The notes under the pieces: model-generated
The model's input: the letters and a program-made list of their open reading frames with translations, nothing else
Database searches by the model: none
What the model was told of the DNA's origin: nothing
Shown here: positions 9,032 through 16,497 of the stretch, in pieces
How the letters are laid out: each line of letters starts with the position of its first letter
Numbering within the stretch: the first letter of the stretch is position 1
Made by a program: the position numbers and the translations under genes
Assembly (NCBI GenBank): GCA_004297725.1
Contig: SCUS01000081.1
Coordinates: 62,001-126,000 of the forward strand
Length of the DNA: 64,000 nt
Direction of reading: 5' to 3'
DNA from: Myxococcaceae bacterium
Lineage (GTDB): Bacteria; Myxococcota_A; Polyangia; Polyangiales; Ga0077539

Positions 9032-9751
9032 ATGAACTCGAAGTGGATCGTGCGTGGCCTGGCCATCGCAAGCGTGCTGGTCTCCTACAACTGCCGTAGC
9101 CGCACCCGCGACGACAGCTCCAACACCAACACCACCGCGCCCACCACCGCGCCGACGGCTCAGCCTCCCGCCGTGCAGCCCGGCATGCAGCCCGGCATGC
9201 AGCCCGGCATGCAGCCCGGAATGCAGCCGGGGATGCAGCAGCCCGGCATGCAGCAGCCCGGCATGCAGCAGCCCGGCATGCAGCAGCCCGGCATGCAGCA
9301 GCCGGGGATGGACCCCTCCGCGCAGCCGGGGATGCAGCCGATCCAGCCGCCGCAGCCGGGCATGCAGCAGGGTGGAGACTTCATCGCCACGCAGATGCAG
9401 ATGCGTCAGGCGCAGTTCGCGGCCGGGATGAACCCCGTGCTCCCGATCGCTCGCGGCACGCTGGCCACCAGCGGCACGCAGAACTACGCGGTCAACATGC
9501 TGCCCGGGCACTGCTACAAGATCATCGGCGTCGGCGCCCCGAGCGTGACCGACCTCGACCTCAAGCTCTACGCCCCGGCCAACCCCGACGGCACCCCGAG
9601 CGCCGTGGTCGACCAGGACATCGCCACGGACAACTTCCCGGTCATCGGGCTCCAGCGTCAGCTCTGTCCCACCGCGGCGGGCCAGTACCGCCTCGAGGTC
9701 ACGATGTACGCGGGCACCGGCGAGTTCGGCGTCCAGGTCTTCGGCAACTGA
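9032..9751 (+). CDS. probable lipoprotein with tandem QPGM/QQPGM repeats
   Basis: This 239-residue protein of unknown function starts at ATG 9032 behind an excellent ribosome-binding site, AGGAGG. The first 21 residues are a short signal peptide ending in SYNC, an imperfect lipobox with Cys21. A Thr/Pro-rich linker and the repeat block (residues 49-93) follow, with another Gln/Pro/Met-rich stretch to about 115. The last 100 residues form a compact beta-rich domain with two Cys (CYKIIGVG and LQRQLCP), ending in a pattern (GQYRLEVTMYAG) reminiscent of bacterial pre-peptidase or bacterial-type sandwich domains. It is probably exported and exposed on the envelope. It is monocistronic and convergent with the next gene. 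Confidence 0.8.
   Translation: MNSKWIVRGLAIASVLVSYNCRSRTRDDSSNTNTTAPTTAPTAQPPAVQPGMQPGMQPGMQPGMQPGMQQPGMQQPGMQQPGMQQPGMQQPGMDPSAQPGMQPIQPPQPGMQQGGDFIATQMQMRQAQFAAGMNPVLPIARGTLATSGTQNYAVNMLPGHCYKIIGVGAPSVTDLDLKLYAPANPDGTPSAVVDQDIATDNFPVIGLQRQLCPTAAGQYRLEVTMYAGTGEFGVQVFGN
9176..9310 (+). repeat. coding tandem repeats, 12 bp x5 then 15 bp x5
   Basis: Five 12-bp units (CAGCCCGGCATG with small variants, 9176-9235) encode QPGM. They are followed directly by five 15-bp units (CAGCAGCCCGGCATG, 9236-9310) encoding QQPGM. The units are nearly identical at DNA level, which suggests recent slippage expansion and possible length variation between strains. Confidence 0.95.
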
Positions 9752-9764
9752 CCGACCCGCCGCT

Positions 9765-11135
9765 TCACTCCCTCCGCTCCAGCATCGCCCAGGCGCCCCG
9801 CCTCAGCAGCGGCTGAAACCCGCGGGCCCGCAGGGCCTCCTCGAACTCCCAGCTGCTCGTCACCGCACCGCGCGCGTCAGCGCACCGCTCCGCACGCCGA
9901 GCGGCGACATCCGGCGCCCCGCCGAATACCCGATCAGGTAGGACGAGGCGCGATCCGGCGCTCCGCCACTCGACCCAGAGCGCGTCCTGCCGCTGCAGCT
10001 CCAGGCACCACCGTCGCCCCGACCACCGGCGCGCCGCCTCCGCGCCCACGGCCGAGGCGTCGCGGGCGCCCATCTCCCGCGTATCGTCAGGCCGCGGAGC
10101 GCTCCAGGCCGCGCCCCCCAGCGCGACCACGACGACCACCCGACCGAAGCCCCGCTGGAGCAGCTCGTCGAGCGTCGCCGCGAGAGACGGAGCGAGCAGC
10201 CACGCCACCGGGAGGAGGGTGCGGGCGCCGTGGTGCGTGGCTCCGCCTCCGCGCGCGGCCTCGAAGGTGAGCCCCGCGAGCACCGAGAGGGACATCGCCG
10301 CGCCGAGGTCGACCACCGCCCTCCGTCGACGAGAGCCGGCGAGGGAGGCGAGGCCCGCCACGATCCAGGGGAGCTCCGTGAGCAGCGCCCTCGGGGCCTC
10401 GGTCCAGCGCGACCACCAGGGAGCGAGCTGCGTCGACACCTCGTGGCGATGGGCGGCCACCCGGTGAAGGAAGTCGAGCGCGTCGCCCCGGTGCAGGCGG
10501 TTGAGGATCAGCCAGGCGATGGGGACGAGCGCCGCGAGGCCGAGGGCCGCGGGCGCCTCCCACCGGGGTCGATCGCGGTCCCGCGCGGCGAAGGCGAAGC
10601 CGGCGATGGCGAACCACGCCTCGTAGCGGAAGCCCGCGGCGAGCGTGAGCGCGAGGCCGGCCTGCCACCATGCTCCGCGAGAGCGGGAGCACCAGCGCTC
10701 GAGGGCGACGCAGAGGAGCGCGACCGCGGGCATCTCGGGGACGGCGCCCGCCGCGGCGGAGAAGAGGCTCCAGCGCCAGAGGGCCGTGCACGAGAGGGCG
10801 ATCGCCGCGGCCGAGGGGCGGACTCCCTCCCGTCGCAGCGCGCGGGAGAGGGCTCCTACCGCCACGAGGGCGGAGCCCGACGACACGGCGAAGGGAACGG
10901 TCCTGGGGTCACCTGCGAGCGCCATCAGGGCGCCGAGGAGGAGGCTGTGAAGCGGGAGCCAGCTCGATCGGGTGGGGTCGAGGGAGGGGGCGTGCGCGAC
11001 GTCCCAGGCGATCAGGGCGCGCGCAGGATCATCGTTGGAGATGCCGAGAAAGCCGCTGGACCAGAGCAGGGCGCAGCCGACGACGAGGACCGTCGGAGCG
11101 AGCGCGCGCAGCAGGCGCGGCCCCGGGGGAATCAG
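9765..11135 (-). CDS. PMT-like polytopic membrane protein (glycosyltransferase-39 type), non-canonical start
   Basis: This hydrophobic protein has many Leu/Ala-rich helices, an Arg-rich cytoplasmic loop and a soluble C-terminal tail. The first ATG is at 10925, but the same frame upstream encodes a first helix, then NDDPARALIAWDV and a second helix. That layout matches PMT/ArnT-like glycosyltransferases, whose first extracytoplasmic loop carries catalytic acidic residues. No in-frame ATG, GTG or TTG exists between 10926 and the overlap with secG. The best candidate is CTG at 11135, which overlaps the secG stop as CTGA, giving 456 residues; ATT just after it is another. These enzymes use polyprenyl-phosphate sugars to modify lipids or proteins. 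The family call is moderate, and a sequencing error is not excluded. Confidence 0.65.
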   Translation of the reverse strand: MIPPGPRLLRALAPTVLVVGCALLWSSGFLGISNDDPARALIAWDVAHAPSLDPTRSSWLPLHSLLLGALMALAGDPRTVPFAVSSGSALVAVGALSRALRREGVRPSAAAIALSCTALWRWSLFSAAAGAVPEMPAVALLCVALERWCSRSRGAWWQAGLALTLAAGFRYEAWFAIAGFAFAARDRDRPRWEAPAALGLAALVPIAWLILNRLHRGDALDFLHRVAAHRHEVSTQLAPWWSRWTEAPRALLTELPWIVAGLASLAGSRRRRAVVDLGAAMSLSVLAGLTFEAARGGGATHHGARTLLPVAWLLAPSLAATLDELLQRGFGRVVVVVALGGAAWSAPRPDDTREMGARDASAVGAEAARRWSGRRWCLELQRQDALWVEWRSAGSRLVLPDRVFGGAPDVAARRAERCADARGAVTSSWEFEEALRARGFQPLLRRGAWAMLERRE

Positions 11136-11578
11136 GGGGCCTGGGCGGGAGCGGCGGGAGCGGCGGGAGCGGCGGGAGCGGCGGCGGGAGCGGCAGGCGC
11201 CTCGGGAGCGGGCGCTGCAGGAGCGGCCGGGGCGGCGGCGGGGGCCGGAGCGCGGGGAGCCGCGGCGTCACCGGCAGCGGCGGGCGCGGCGGGGCGAGCG
11301 GGGGCCGCTGCGGGAGGGGTCGCGCGGCGGGCGCGGGCCAGCGAGTCGCGGCCCGAGGTGCTCATGTACGCCAGCGAGGCCGAGGTCAGCATGAACAACA
11401 TCGCGCAGACGCTGGTCGCCTTGGCGAGGAAGCCGCTGGCCCCTCGGCCGCCGAACACCGTCTGCGTGGCCGCGCCGGAGAGCACGCCCATGCCGCCGGA
11501 ACGACCCGACTGCAGGAGCACCACGCCGACGAGAAACAGGCAGACGAACACGTGAATGATGGTGAGCAGCGTTTGCAT
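11132..11578 (-). CDS. secG: preprotein translocase subunit SecG with Ala/Pro tail
   Basis: The 148-residue SecG shows the family pattern: helix 1 (TLLTIIHVFVCLFLVGVVLLQ), the loop GRSGGMGVLSGA...FGGRGASGFLAK, and helix 2 (ATSVCAMLFMLTSASLAYM). SecG assists SecYE during protein export. Normal SecG is about 75-110 residues; here everything after about residue 80 is a low-complexity Ala/Pro tail encoded by short tandem repeats. It follows tpiA by 29 bp on the same strand. A gap-pgk-tpiA-secG order is common in bacteria, which supports both the call and an operon. Confidence 0.92.
   Translation of the reverse strand: MQTLLTIIHVFVCLFLVGVVLLQSGRSGGMGVLSGAATQTVFGGRGASGFLAKATSVCAMLFMLTSASLAYMSTSGRDSLARARRATPPAAAPARPAAPAAAGDAAAPRAPAPAAAPAAPAAPAPEAPAAPAAAPAAPAAPAAPAQAP
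11145..11192 (-). repeat. 9-bp tandem repeat in the secG tail
   Basis: On the plus strand the 9-mer GCGGGAGCG occurs four times in direct succession (11145-11180) and once more at 11184-11192. On the coding strand it specifies the Ala-Pro-Ala units near the SecG C-terminus. Confidence 0.85.
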
Positions 11579-11607
11579 GGACGAAGAACTCTCGATGGTG
11601 CCGGAGG

Positions 11608-12384
11608 TTATCCCGCGGCCTGGATGATTCGGGCAAAGCCCGCCGAGTCGAGCGAGGCGCCGCCGACCAGGAGGCCATCGACGTCGGGCTGCGCCAGGAG
11701 CTCGGCGGCGTTGTCAGGCTTCACGCTGCCCCCATACAGGATTCGCACGCCGTCCGCGACCTCGCCGAGTTCGTTACGGATGCGATCGCGCAGGTAGGCG
11801 TGCGCCGACTGGGCATCCGAGGCCCGGGCGGTGCGCCCGGTTCCGATGGCCCAGACCGGCTCGTAGGCCAGCACGATGTCGCCCACGAAGGCCCGCGCGT
11901 CGTCTCCCGAGAGGCCCCCGAGCGCCCCATCGAGCTGCCGCCGGAGCACCTCGAAGGTGACGCCCGACTCGCGCTCGGCGAGCGTCTCCCCGACGCACAC
12001 GATGGGCTTCAGGCCGTGCCGCCGGAGCGCCATGGTCTTGCGGTGCACCATCGCGTCGGTCTCCTGGAAGAGCTGCCGCCGCTCCGAGTGGCCCACGAGG
12101 CACCACGCGCAGCCGACGTCCTTCAACATCGGCGGGGCGATCTCGCCGGTGTAGGCCCCCTGGTCTTCCCAGTGGCAGTGCTGCCCCGCGAGGCCGATGG
12201 CCGACCCGAGGAGGGCCTTGGAGACCGCGTGCAGCGCCGTGAACACCGGCGCGACGACCACGTCGGTGCGAGGCCCGATGCGGGCGGAGTCCGCCAGCGA
12301 GCGGGCCAGCTCGACGGAGCCGTCGACGGTGCGGTGCATCTTCCAGTTGCCCGCGATGAGCGGGCGCCGCGTGGGGGAGGTCAC
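11608..12384 (-). CDS. tpiA: triosephosphate isomerase
   Basis: This 258-residue TIM-barrel enzyme interconverts dihydroxyacetone phosphate and glyceraldehyde 3-phosphate. The catalytic residues are present: Asn13-Lys15 in AGNWKMH, His99 in LVGHSERR and Glu175 in LAYEPVWAIGTG. The phosphate-binding GGSVKPDN and the C-terminal VDGLLVGGASL are also intact. The start is a GTG at 12384 that overlaps the pgk stop as GTGA, so translation is coupled. Length and motifs are standard, and the gene is part of the gap-pgk-tpiA block. Confidence 0.97.
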   Translation of the reverse strand: MTSPTRRPLIAGNWKMHRTVDGSVELARSLADSARIGPRTDVVVAPVFTALHAVSKALLGSAIGLAGQHCHWEDQGAYTGEIAPPMLKDVGCAWCLVGHSERRQLFQETDAMVHRKTMALRRHGLKPIVCVGETLAERESGVTFEVLRRQLDGALGGLSGDDARAFVGDIVLAYEPVWAIGTGRTARASDAQSAHAYLRDRIRNELGEVADGVRILYGGSVKPDNAAELLAQPDVDGLLVGGASLDSAGFARIIQAAG

Positions 12385-13577
12385 GTACGCAACGCCTCCA
12401 CGCCAGGGAGCGTGCGGCCTTCGAGGAGCTCCAGGCTGGCGCCGCCGCCGGTGGAGACGTGGGTGAAGCGCTCGGCGAGGCCCGCCTGGTGCACCGCGGC
12501 GACCGAGTCTCCGCCGCCCACCACCGAGAAGGCCGAGGCCTCCGCGATGGCCTTGGCGACCCCGATGCTCCCCTGCGAGAACGGGGTCTTCTCGAAGAGG
12601 CCCATCGGACCGTTCCAGAACACGCTGCGGGCGCGGAGCAGGTGCTTGCGGAAGTTCGCCACCGTCTCCGGACCGATGTCGAGCGCCATGTCCTCCGGGC
12701 CGACCGCGTCCGCCGCGACCACGCGCCCCTCGGCCGCGCCCACGTGCGACGCGACCACCAGGTCGGTGGGCAGCACCACCGTCACGCGCTTCTCCTGCGC
12801 CCTCGCCAGCAGGTCGCGGGCGAGCGGCAGCTTGTCGACCTCGAGGAGGCTGCGCCCCATCGCGCGGCCCTGCGCCGCCAGGAAGGTGTTGGCCATCGCC
12901 CCGCCGATGAGCAGCGCGTCGATCTTGGTGCAGAGCGCCTCGATCACCGCGATCTTGTCGCTCACCTTCGCGCCGCCCAGCACCGCGAGGTAGGGGCGCT
13001 CGGGGCCCGCCGCCAGCGCGCCGAGCACCTTCAGCTCCTTCATCAGCAGGAAGCCCGCGCCCCGCGTCCCCACCAGCTTCGGGAGCGCATCGACGCTCGC
13101 GTGCGCCCGGTGCACCGCCCCGAAGGCGTCGTTGACGTAGATGTCGCAGAGCCTCGCGAGGTCGCGCGCGAAGGCCTCGTCGTTGGCCTCCTCCTCGGGG
13201 TGGAAGCGCAGGTTCTCCAGCAGCGCCACGCGCCCGTCGCGGAGGTCGTGCACCACCTTGCGGGCGCCGTCGCCGACGCAGTCGTCAGTGAGCACGATCT
13301 CGCTCCCGAGCAGATCGGCGAGGCGCTCTCCCGCGGCGGCGAGCGAGAGCTTCGGGTCGCGGCCCTTCTTCGGCCGGCCGAGGTGCGAGGCGAGCACCAC
13401 GCGGGCGCCGGCCTGCACCAGGTGCCGGATCGTCGGGAGCGCCTCGCGGATGCGGGTGTCGTCGGCGACCTCGCCGTCGTCGGTGAGGGGGACGTTGAAG
13501 TCCACCCGCACGAAGACGCGTCGCGAGGCCACGTCGAGGGCGTCGACGGGGACGATGCGGTCGAGCAGCGAGGCCAT
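12381..13577 (-). CDS. pgk: phosphoglycerate kinase
   Basis: This 398-residue enzyme transfers phosphate between 1,3-bisphosphoglycerate and ADP. N-terminal motifs RVDFNVPL and DDTRIREALPTI, the substrate-binding SHLGRPK, and C-terminal nucleotide-binding segments LGGAKVSDKI, NGPMGLFE and STGGGASLELLEG are all present. The ATG at 13577 shares one base with the gap stop (TGATG) and the stop overlaps the tpiA start, so the three glycolytic genes are translationally linked. An apparent longer open frame upstream runs antiparallel within gap and is not coding. Confidence 0.97.
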   Translation of the reverse strand: MASLLDRIVPVDALDVASRRVFVRVDFNVPLTDDGEVADDTRIREALPTIRHLVQAGARVVLASHLGRPKKGRDPKLSLAAAGERLADLLGSEIVLTDDCVGDGARKVVHDLRDGRVALLENLRFHPEEEANDEAFARDLARLCDIYVNDAFGAVHRAHASVDALPKLVGTRGAGFLLMKELKVLGALAAGPERPYLAVLGGAKVSDKIAVIEALCTKIDALLIGGAMANTFLAAQGRAMGRSLLEVDKLPLARDLLARAQEKRVTVVLPTDLVVASHVGAAEGRVVAADAVGPEDMALDIGPETVANFRKHLLRARSVFWNGPMGLFEKTPFSQGSIGVAKAIAEASAFSVVGGGDSVAAVHQAGLAERFTHVSTGGGASLELLEGRTLPGVEALRT

Positions 13578-14602
13578 CAGCCTTCCACCGAGCCGAGGTA
13601 CTTCATCACGTCGAGCATGCGCACGGAGAAGCCCCACTCGTTGTCGTACCAGGAGCTCACGGAGACGAAGTCGCCGTCGATGACCTGCGTGAGCGCGAGG
13701 TCGACGGTGGAGCTCGCCGGGTTGCCGATGTAGTCGCAGGAGACGAGGGGCTCGTCGCTCACCGCGAGCACGCCCTTGAGGGGACCGTTGGCCGCGGCGC
13801 GGAGGGCGTTGTTGACCTCCTCCTTGGTGGTGCGGCGACCGACGTTCGCGGAGAGGATCACCATCGAGACGTCCATCGTGGGCACGCGGATCGCGAAGCC
13901 GTCGAGGCGGCCCTTGAGGTCGGGGAGCACGAGGCCCACGGCCCGGGCGGCGCCGGTCGAGGTGGGGATCATGCTGTTGGCCGCGGCGCGGGCGCGGCGC
14001 AGGTCCTTGTGGGGCGCGTCGAGGATGACCTGGTCGTTGGTGTAGCTGTGCACCGTGGTCATCTGGCCCTTCACGATGCCGAAGCTCTCGTGGAGCACCT
14101 TGGCCATCGGGGCGAGGCAGTTGGTGGTGCAGGAGGCGTTGGAGAGGATGCGGTGCTTCGACGGGTCGTACGAGGTGTGGTTGACGCCGTAGACCAGCGT
14201 GAGGATGTCCTTGTCCTCCTCGCCCTTGGTGGGCGCGGAGAGGAGCACCCGCTTGGCGCCGGCCTCGAGGTGCTTGCCGCAGCCGGCCGCGTCGGTGAAG
14301 CGCCCTGTGCACTCCAGCACCACATCGACCCCGAGGGCCTTCCACGGGAGCTTCGAGGGATCCTTCTCGGCGAACACGGCGATCTCGTCGCCGGCGACGT
14401 TGAGGCCCTTCTCGGTGACCTTCACGTCGGCGTCGAAGCGGCCGTGAACCGAGTCGTGGCGCAGGAGGTGGGCGAGGGTCTTGGCGTCCGTGAGGTCGTT
14501 GATGGCAACGACGTCAAGGTCGTGGGTCCCTTGCTCCTTCAGCGCCCGAAGTACACACCGACCGATGCGGCCGAACCCGTTGATCGCGATCTTGCGAGCC
14601 AT
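13577..14602 (-). CDS. gap: glyceraldehyde-3-phosphate dehydrogenase, type I
   Basis: The protein oxidises glyceraldehyde 3-phosphate with NAD and phosphate. The Rossmann motif INGFGRIGR is at the N-terminus and the catalytic Cys158 lies in SNASCTTNCLAP; the C-terminus WYDNEWGFSVRM is typical. I use the ATG at 14602 (341 residues) because family members begin a few residues before KIAINGFG and GGAGG stands just ahead of it. A second ATG at 14614 adds four residues and has its own GGAGG, which lies partly inside a hairpin. It is the first enzyme gene of the gap-pgk-tpiA-secG block. Confidence 0.96.
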   Translation of the reverse strand: MARKIAINGFGRIGRCVLRALKEQGTHDLDVVAINDLTDAKTLAHLLRHDSVHGRFDADVKVTEKGLNVAGDEIAVFAEKDPSKLPWKALGVDVVLECTGRFTDAAGCGKHLEAGAKRVLLSAPTKGEEDKDILTLVYGVNHTSYDPSKHRILSNASCTTNCLAPMAKVLHESFGIVKGQMTTVHSYTNDQVILDAPHKDLRRARAAANSMIPTSTGAARAVGLVLPDLKGRLDGFAIRVPTMDVSMVILSANVGRRTTKEEVNNALRAAANGPLKGVLAVSDEPLVSCDYIGNPASSTVDLALTQVIDGDFVSVSSWYDNEWGFSVRMLDVMKYLGSVEG

Positions 14603-14616
14603 TGCGTCCTCCATGG

Positions 14617-14639
14617 GCGGGCCTCCAATTCAGGCCCGC
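14617..14639 (-). promoter_or_regulatory. hairpin in the gap leader
   Basis: A perfect 8-bp stem (GCGGGCCT with AGGCCCGC, 7-nt loop) ends 15 bp before the chosen gap start. Part of a ribosome-binding site for the alternative ATG at 14614 is in its loop and stem, so the fold would favour the start at 14602. It may instead terminate or attenuate transcription arriving from the small gene upstream; no T-run follows. Confidence 0.45.
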
Positions 14640-14692
14640 GCGGCGGCGGGACCGTAGTCAGAAGGTGCCCCGATGGCAAGGCCGCGAAAGGC

Positions 14693-14935
14693 TCAGACGT
14701 TGGGCGTGGAGGAGGACGACTCGGCGCGGAGATCGCGGCTCACGAGGTCGATCACCTCGCTCGCGAGGCCCACCATCTGCGCCTTCGAATACCCCGACCG
14801 CTTCATCTCCCGAATGATGCTCCGGGCCAGGATCTGCAGCGACTGCTCGGACCCCTCGCTCACCCCGCCGACCATCCACTCGTCACTGAACGCCATGATC
14901 TTCGTGCTCCGTTCGGTGAACACTTCAGCAGTCAC
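14693..14935 (-). CDS. small conserved-looking protein of unknown function
   Basis: I do not recognise this 80-residue protein. The start is taken as the GTG at 14935, preceded by a G-rich ribosome-binding site; a more upstream ATG at 14974 has none. The sequence has a beta-like N-terminus (EVFTERSTKIMAFSDEW) and a strongly amphipathic helical part (SLQILARSIIREMKRSGYSKAQMVGLASEVIDLV), ending in a Ser-rich tail. No signal peptide or membrane helix is present. It lies 90 bp upstream of gap on the same strand and could be its co-transcribed leader gene. A helical DNA- or protein-binding role is possible but unsupported. Confidence 0.6.
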   Translation of the reverse strand: MTAEVFTERSTKIMAFSDEWMVGGVSEGSEQSLQILARSIIREMKRSGYSKAQMVGLASEVIDLVSRDLRAESSSSTPNV

Positions 14936-15118
14936 CGTGCCACCCCCTCTCCCTTCTCCCGCTTTCACGAGCATTGCAGCGTTTTCGACAGGACGAACGG
15001 GCTCGGTGCGAAGCCGGTGATACGACCCGGGGGGTGACGGCGCGTAGGCTCGTACGCGGGATCTGCAAGCACTTCGTGAAGCGCGGCGGGCGTCGAGAGA
15101 GAGCCAGGCTTTTAGTTC

Positions 15119-15148
15119 TTGACGACCCCCGAGCATCGGCGGTAGACA
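15119..15148 (+). promoter_or_regulatory. candidate promoter of tRNA-Leu
   Basis: TTGACG (15119-15124) and TAGACA (15143-15148) are separated by 18 bp and end 15 bp before the mature tRNA. The -35 box matches 5 of 6 consensus bases, the -10 box 3 of 6, and the distance to the tRNA is right. Confidence 0.5.
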
Positions 15149-15163
15149 CCGCCTCCCTTCGAC

Positions 15164-15245
15164 GCGAGCGTGGCGGAATTGGCAGACGCACTGGATTCAG
15201 GTTCCAGCGGGTAACACCGTGAAGGTTCAAGTCCTTTCGCTCGCA
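15164..15245 (+). tRNA. tRNA-Leu (anticodon CAG)
   Basis: The acceptor stem GCGAGCG pairs perfectly with CGCTCGC (15238-15244), followed by discriminator A. The D-arm GGCGGAATTGGCAGACGC is typical of leucine tRNA. The anticodon stem CTGGA/TCCAG encloses the loop TTCAGGT, giving anticodon CAG for CUG codons, the major Leu codon in GC-rich genomes. The long variable arm (CGGGTAACACCG) and T-arm (GAAGGTTCAAGTCCTTT) complete a class II tRNA. Only CC then G follows the discriminator, so the full CCA end is not encoded. Confidence 0.97.
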
Positions 15246-15252
15246 CCGGGTG

Positions 15253-15286
15253 TCAGCCCACCGATCAACCGATCGGTGGGCTGATC
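15253..15286 (+). terminator. strong hairpin downstream of tRNA-Leu
   Basis: TCAGCCCACCGATC and GATCGGTGGGCTGA form a perfect 14-bp stem with an AACC loop. It starts 8 bp after the tRNA and is followed by a short, interrupted T-rich stretch (TCTAATTCT). It is the strongest intrinsic-terminator-like structure that I noticed in the window and fits the tRNA transcript. Confidence 0.8.
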
Positions 15287-15370
15287 TAATTCTGGGCTTC
15301 GGGTTTCAGCGCAGCAGGGGCCGTCGTAGCTTCCTCGCGCCATCGACCATCGGAGAGAGCTGACCGCCCA

Positions 15371-16159
15371 ATGCCGCACTGGATCTACGTGCTCGACGTC
15401 GCCTGCGAGGGCCTGGTCGCCCAGGTGAGCCTCAACGGCATCGACGTGTTCAACGAGTGGGAGGGGAGGGCGCGGCAGTTTCAGGCGAAGCTCAACCCCT
15501 ACATCGTCGAGGGCTCCAACCGGCTCGAGCTCTCGGTCGCGCCGATGACCGACGACGAGGGCAGGGCGCTGGAGGTCCCCCGCGCGATCACCGTGAAGCT
15601 CATCGCGGGAGAGCACGGGAGCGAGCCCGGCCCGCAGGGGGTGGTCGCCACCTTCCGTTGGGACGAGCCGACGATGCCGGTACCACCGGGCGAGCTCACC
15701 AGCGTGTGGGGTCGACAGTTCACGGTGATCCCCGAGCGGGCCTTCGGTCGCTGGGTGTGGCAGGACGCGCCAGACAGCCCCCCCGTTGAGGCTGACGCGC
15801 GCGCGCTTGTGGCGCTCGCCGGGGAGGTCCACGCCGCGCTGGTCGCGAAGGACATCGACGCCATGCTCGCTCTCACGGCGCTCAAGTCCCAGGAGCTCGC
15901 TCGCGCCCTCGACGTCCCGGTGTCGGAGATCGATGAAGGGCAGCGCGATCTCTACGATGGACTCTTCTCCGACCCTACCTGGCGCGTGGCGCCCTTCGAT
16001 CCCTCCCAGCTCGCGGCCGTCCCTTGCGCGGAGGGGAGGATGGTGCGCGTCACCGACGCCTCCGGCGCGCCGCCCCTGGTGGCCGCGACCGATGAGCGGC
16101 CCTTTGCGTTCGGCTTCCTGGCTGCAAGATATTCGGGCCGCTGGACGATCGTCCGGTGA
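15371..16159 (+). CDS. protein of unknown function with N-terminal beta-sandwich-like domain
   Basis: I do not recognise this 262-residue cytosolic-looking protein. Residues 1-80 (VSLNGIDVFNEW then LNPYIVEGSNRLELSV) follow the pattern of carbohydrate-enzyme jelly-roll domains, where a short Asn-Gly turn precedes a 'GxNxL' strand. Residues 130-190 are helical and acidic. The C-terminal part (about 195-262) is beta-rich and ends in FLAARYSGRWTIVR. There is no signal peptide, membrane helix or catalytic motif. It begins the plus-strand run before glutathione peroxidase; the next small membrane gene starts 16 bp after its stop. Confidence 0.75.
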   Translation: MPHWIYVLDVACEGLVAQVSLNGIDVFNEWEGRARQFQAKLNPYIVEGSNRLELSVAPMTDDEGRALEVPRAITVKLIAGEHGSEPGPQGVVATFRWDEPTMPVPPGELTSVWGRQFTVIPERAFGRWVWQDAPDSPPVEADARALVALAGEVHAALVAKDIDAMLALTALKSQELARALDVPVSEIDEGQRDLYDGLFSDPTWRVAPFDPSQLAAVPCAEGRMVRVTDASGAPPLVAATDERPFAFGFLAARYSGRWTIVR

Positions 16160-16175
16160 GCTGAGGACCGTCCCC

Positions 16176-16475
16176 GTGGAAGCAAACGACCAGCGACGCA
16201 CCAAGATGGCCGATCGGGAGAGATGGCTCCTCGGCAACATCAACGAGCTCCGGACGAGCATGACCCGCACTCCCTACCTGGGCCTCGGGCTGCTCGCCGT
16301 GCCCCTCATCGGCTGGCGCTGGGGCTTCGCGGCGGCGGCGCTCGCGGCCTTCTCGGTCATCACCCTGGTGTGCGTGGCCCTCTACGTGGCCTGGTCGCAC
16401 CTGCAGGAGTACGAGGGCGAGCTCACCGCCCTGCGCCGCAAGATGAAGAGCCTCGACGAGACGAGCGCGACCTGA
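16176..16475 (+). CDS. small two-helix membrane protein
   Basis: This 99-residue protein of unknown function has a charged N-terminus (RRTKMADRERWLLGNINELR), two adjacent hydrophobic segments (PYLGLGLLAVPLIGW and AAAALAAFSVITLVCVALYV) and a charged helical C-terminus (EGELTALRRKMKSLDE). Both termini would be cytoplasmic. I use the GTG at 16176, which has GAGGA upstream; the ATG at 16206 lacks a ribosome-binding site. It sits between the unknown 262-residue protein and glutathione peroxidase with short gaps, so it is probably in the same transcript. No specific role can be assigned. Confidence 0.7.
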   Translation: MEANDQRRTKMADRERWLLGNINELRTSMTRTPYLGLGLLAVPLIGWRWGFAAAALAAFSVITLVCVALYVAWSHLQEYEGELTALRRKMKSLDETSAT

Positions 16476-16497
16476 GCCGAAGGAGACCCACCCCCCA

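Noticed and set aside
9176-9310. Tandem repeats considered as a CRISPR array
   Set aside because: Units are 12-15 bp without spacers and lie in frame within a protein gene.
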